DNA from: CAYUKK01 sp964445305 | GTDB taxonomy: Bacteria > Acidobacteriota > Aminicenantia > Aminicenantales > UBA8522 | Direction: 5' to 3' | Assembly: GCA_964445305.1 (NCBI GenBank) | Contig: CAYUKK010000207.1 | Span: 1-6,338, forward strand | DNA length: 6,338 nucleotides | In this document: positions 4,314 to 6,338 of the stretch, in pieces | Position numbering within the stretch: the first letter of the stretch is position 1 | Layout: each line of letters opens with the position of its first letter | Notes under the pieces: generated by a model | Seen by the model: the letters and a program-made list of their open reading frames with translations, nothing else | What the model was told of the DNA's origin: nothing | Database searches by the model: none | Made by a program: the position numbers and the translations under genes

Positions 4314-5282
4314 GTGCAAGCTTTTGTGACCGGTGCCGCTGGCTTTATCGGGAGCCATCTTGTCGATGCCCTCATCCAGAAGGGCTGGCGAGTTCGAGCC
4401 CTCATCCATAGAACGCCTCTTGCCCAGGTGAAAGGGGTTGAACTGGTGACTGGGGACATTGGGGATCGCCGTGTCCTCGCCGCGGCTTTTGACGGAGTCG
4501 ACGTGGCTTTCCATCTCGCCTCTGTCCTTGGCTCGGCCGTCGTCAGCCAGGAGGAGTTTCGGAGAATCAACGTCGAGGGGACAGCGGCGATGTTAGAAGA
4601 GGCTCGCTCAAAAGGAAGCGTCCGCTTCATCCATGTGAGCTCGGCTGGCGTACTCGGGTCGGTCCCGTCGGGCGAGGCTGTCGATGAAACATTTCCCCCT
4701 CGGCCCCTGAGCATTTATGACAGGACCAAGCTTGAAGCTGAGAAAATGGCTCTTGACGCCGCCTCATCGGGAATGGATGTTGTGATCATCCGGCCGGGCT
4801 GGGCTTACGGACCCAGAGACCGCCGCACGCTCAAGCTCATCAGGGCCGTGGCTCGAAAGAAGCTCCCCTTTCTTCCGCGCGGCCGGGCCAAACAGACTCC
4901 GGTCTATGTGGATGACCTTATTGCCGGAATCCTCCTCGCTGCTCGATTCGGGCAAAGGGGCCATGTCTATCATATCGCTGGGGAGGAGATTCTCGAAGCG
5001 ACAGAAATCGTCGCCGCCATTGGCCGGGCCTGTAGCGTCCGGGTCCACCCCTTCCCCGTCCCGATTTTTTTGGCTCTCCTGGCCGCCCGAGGGCTTGAGG
5101 CCGTCTCCGCTCCCTTCAAAAAAGAGCCTCCCCTCAACCGGGCTAAGCTGAGCTTTTTTATCCACAGCAAGCCGTTGTCGATAAAGAAAGCCAGGGCGGA
5201 ATTGGGCTTCCGGCCCCGGGTTGATTTTCGGCACGGCCTGGACCTGACTATTGCCTGGTATCGGAACGCGGGCTGGTTATAA
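4314..5282 (+). CDS. Extended SDR, NAD(P)-dependent sugar epimerase/dehydratase-like
   Basis: The 322-residue protein starts at GTG 4314, supported by GAAGG (4302-4306) 7 bases upstream, which overlaps the stop codon of the previous gene. It has the Rossmann nucleotide motif TGAAGFIGSH (6-15, GxxGxxG), catalytic Ser110 in VSSAGVLG, and the Tyr135-xxx-Lys139 pair in SIYDRTKLEAEK, followed by IIRPGWAYGPRDR. These are the working parts of extended short-chain dehydrogenases such as nucleotide-sugar epimerases, dehydratases and hydroxysteroid-dehydrogenase-like enzymes. The end of beta-2 (RALIHR) lacks the acidic residue favouring NAD, which hints at NADP; that is inference. The C-terminus (KARAELGFRPRV, then HGLDLTIAWYRNAGWL) has the form typical of this family. 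The substrate is undetermined. The position directly behind two glycosyltransferases suggests it makes or edits their sugar, but a lipid-type substrate (as in the HpnA-like or 3-beta-HSD-like groups) is possible. Confidence 0.88.
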   Translation: MQAFVTGAAGFIGSHLVDALIQKGWRVRALIHRTPLAQVKGVELVTGDIGDRRVLAAAFDGVDVAFHLASVLGSAVVSQEEFRRINVEGTAAMLEEARSKGSVRFIHVSSAGVLGSVPSGEAVDETFPPRPLSIYDRTKLEAEKMALDAASSGMDVVIIRPGWAYGPRDRRTLKLIRAVARKKLPFLPRGRAKQTPVYVDDLIAGILLAARFGQRGHVYHIAGEEILEATEIVAAIGRACSVRVHPFPVPIFLALLAARGLEAVSAPFKKEPPLNRAKLSFFIHSKPLSIKKARAELGFRPRVDFRHGLDLTIAWYRNAGWL

Positions 5283-5305
5283 AATTCAAGAGGCGAAAGT
5301 ATCTA

Positions 5306-5319
5306 AGGGGAACTCCCCT
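5306..5319 (+). repeat. Perfect inverted repeat between the cassette and the transporter
   Basis: AGGGG (5306-5310), loop AACT, CCCCT (5315-5319). It lies 24 bases past the SDR stop and 2 bases before the -35 of the next promoter. There is no T-run, so it is a poor terminator and may equally be an operator for the transporter promoter. Confidence 0.35.
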
Positions 5320-5321
5320 GA

Positions 5322-5350
5322 TTGACATCATCGGGGGGAGGGGATAGGAT
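5322..5350 (+). promoter_or_regulatory. Sigma70-like promoter for the transporter gene
   Basis: Perfect TTGACA (5322-5327), a 17-base spacer and TAGGAT (5345-5350, four of six to TATAAT) predict transcription from near 5357 and a leader of about 40 bases. This suggests the transporter is controlled separately from the glycosyltransferase cassette. Confidence 0.55.
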
Positions 5351-5397
5351 ATTTTTCCGTTACCGCGGCCGGCGAGGGTTTGGCTCGAGAGAAGGAC

Positions 5398-6338
5398 ATG
5401 CGCCTGCGGAGAGGAAAAAAGCTGAAGCTCCACACCAAGATCCTGGTCGGTCTTTGTCTCGGCATCGTCGTCGGCCTCATTTTCGGAGAAAAAGCAGCGG
5501 CCATCGAGCCAGTGGGCAAGATCTTTCTCCGTCTCATCACCCTCATCGTTGTCCCTCTCGTTTTCGTCTCCTTGATGATCGGAACAGCGAGTGTCGGCGA
5601 TATCAAAAAGGTCGGCCGGATGGGGATAAAAACGCTCGCCTACTTTATCGTCACCACCGTCCTGGCCATTACCATCGGCCTCCTCGTGGCCAACCTGACC
5701 AAACCCGGAAAAGGGTTGGCCAGAGAAACGCAAGCCGAACTCTATAAGAGCTATCAATCCAAAGCTCAAATCGGGCTGGAAAGGCTCAAGGAAAAGCCCT
5801 CGACCGTCCAGTTTCTCATTGACATCGTTCCCGCTAACCCGATTCAGGCACTGGCTGAAGGCAACATGCTCCAGGTCATTTTCCTGGCCTTGCTCTTCGG
5901 CACAGTCCTGACAATGATAAAAAAGGAAAAGTCAGAAAGGCTCCTTGGCTTTCTGGACGCAACCAACGACGCCATCATCGAGGTCGTCCACATCGCCATG
6001 AAGCTGGCCCCCTACGGCGTCCTGGCCCTCATTGCCACTGTCGTTGGCCAGTTCGGGCTCCACATCCTTGTCCCGCTGTTGAAATATTCTTTAGCCGTTA
6101 TCGGCGCTCTTGTCCTCTACACTTTCACCTTCAACACTCTGGCCGTGGGCTTGCTCGGCAAGATGAACCCGCAACGCTTCTACCAGGGCATCCGTGCGCC
6201 GATGCTCTTCGCTTTCAGCACGTCGAGCTCGAGCGCTACCCTCCCGGTTGCCCTCGACGCCCTCGACCACATGGGCGTCGAGAGGAAGTTTTCAAGCTTC
6301 GTCCTCCCCCTCGGGGCGACCATCAACATGGACGGCAC
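5398..6338 (+). CDS. Dicarboxylate/amino acid:cation symporter (DAACS), partial at 3' end
   Basis: The frame is open to the window end and encodes 313 complete residues of an inner-membrane secondary transporter of the GltPh/GltP/DctA family, which takes up glutamate, aspartate, serine or C4-dicarboxylates with Na+ or H+. A basic N-terminus (MRLRRGKKLK) precedes hydrophobic helices starting near residue 15. The serine-rich re-entrant hairpin 1 motif is STSSSSATLP (274-283), and the last residues are GATINMDG (306-313), the start of the NMDGT motif of TM7 that binds substrate and cation. The remaining quarter (hairpin 2 and TM8, which carries the residues that read the substrate) is cut off, so specificity cannot be assigned. 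A soluble, charged stretch at about 103-140 fits the variable loop between early helices. The ATG at 5398 has AAGGA directly upstream at a short spacing. TTG at 5380 is an alternative start, preceded closely by GGCGAGGG. Confidence 0.9.
   Translation, partial: MRLRRGKKLKLHTKILVGLCLGIVVGLIFGEKAAAIEPVGKIFLRLITLIVVPLVFVSLMIGTASVGDIKKVGRMGIKTLAYFIVTTVLAITIGLLVANLTKPGKGLARETQAELYKSYQSKAQIGLERLKEKPSTVQFLIDIVPANPIQALAEGNMLQVIFLALLFGTVLTMIKKEKSERLLGFLDATNDAIIEVVHIAMKLAPYGVLALIATVVGQFGLHILVPLLKYSLAVIGALVLYTFTFNTLAVGLLGKMNPQRFYQGIRAPMLFAFSTSSSSATLPVALDALDHMGVERKFSSFVLPLGATINMDG

Noticed and set aside
3413..4714. 433-codon open frame on the minus strand, antisense to the GT4 and SDR genes
   Set aside because: It spans two well-supported genes on the other strand. 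Its sequence has no family motifs, and such frames arise from the strong C/G third-position bias of the sense genes.
5322..5747. 141-codon plus-strand frame overlapping the start of the transporter
   Set aside because: Its Arg/His/Pro-rich product lacks any motif. The frame encoding the DAACS protein from 5398 is unambiguous.

Overview
The window looks like a bacterial chromosome fragment. It is GC-rich in its coding parts, uses an ATG/GTG start mix and has sigma70-like promoters. The gene content (cytoplasmic-membrane polyprenyl-phosphate glycosyltransferase, GT-B glycosyltransferase, extended SDR, DAACS transporter) does not fix a phylum. A degraded transposon with an rve-type (DDE) transposase suggests an environmental, perhaps anaerobic or subsurface, lineage. 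Naming one (for example Aminicenantes) would be a guess.

Layout. Positions 1-77 (minus) hold the N-terminus of a response-regulator receiver domain, read from a near-consensus promoter at 90-119 that gives an almost leaderless mRNA. Positions 128-1103 are a complete but dead insertion element: 18/19-matching terminal inverted repeats enclose a transposase gene killed by an in-frame amber codon (725-727) and by an internal deletion just after its second catalytic Asp. Positions 1104-1473 contain no convincing gene. Within them, 1209-1396 can fold as a chain of five hairpins, a candidate structured RNA. A strong promoter (1474-1502) then drives a small secreted protein of unknown function (1522-2043).

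After an intergenic stretch with a hairpin and a G6/C6 inverted repeat comes a tight three-gene cassette: a GT2 polyprenyl-phosphate glycosyltransferase with two C-terminal membrane segments (2142-3128), a GT4-type glycosyltransferase (3131-4303) and an extended SDR sugar epimerase/dehydratase-like protein (4314-5282). The spacings are 2 and 10 bases, so they are very likely co-transcribed and co-translated. Together they could modify a nucleotide sugar, load a sugar onto a polyprenyl phosphate and build a glycan or glycolipid; the product is not deducible here. A separate promoter (5322-5350) then drives a DAACS-family dicarboxylate/amino-acid:cation symporter (5398 onward), which runs off the window in the middle of its NMDGT motif.

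The most noteworthy items are the deletion-derivative transposon with intact ends lying 8 bp from a response-regulator promoter, the unexplained hairpin-rich region beside it, and an orphan secreted protein under a strong promoter. I see no CRISPR array, tRNA, rRNA or defence system, and no clear evidence of a wholly new system.
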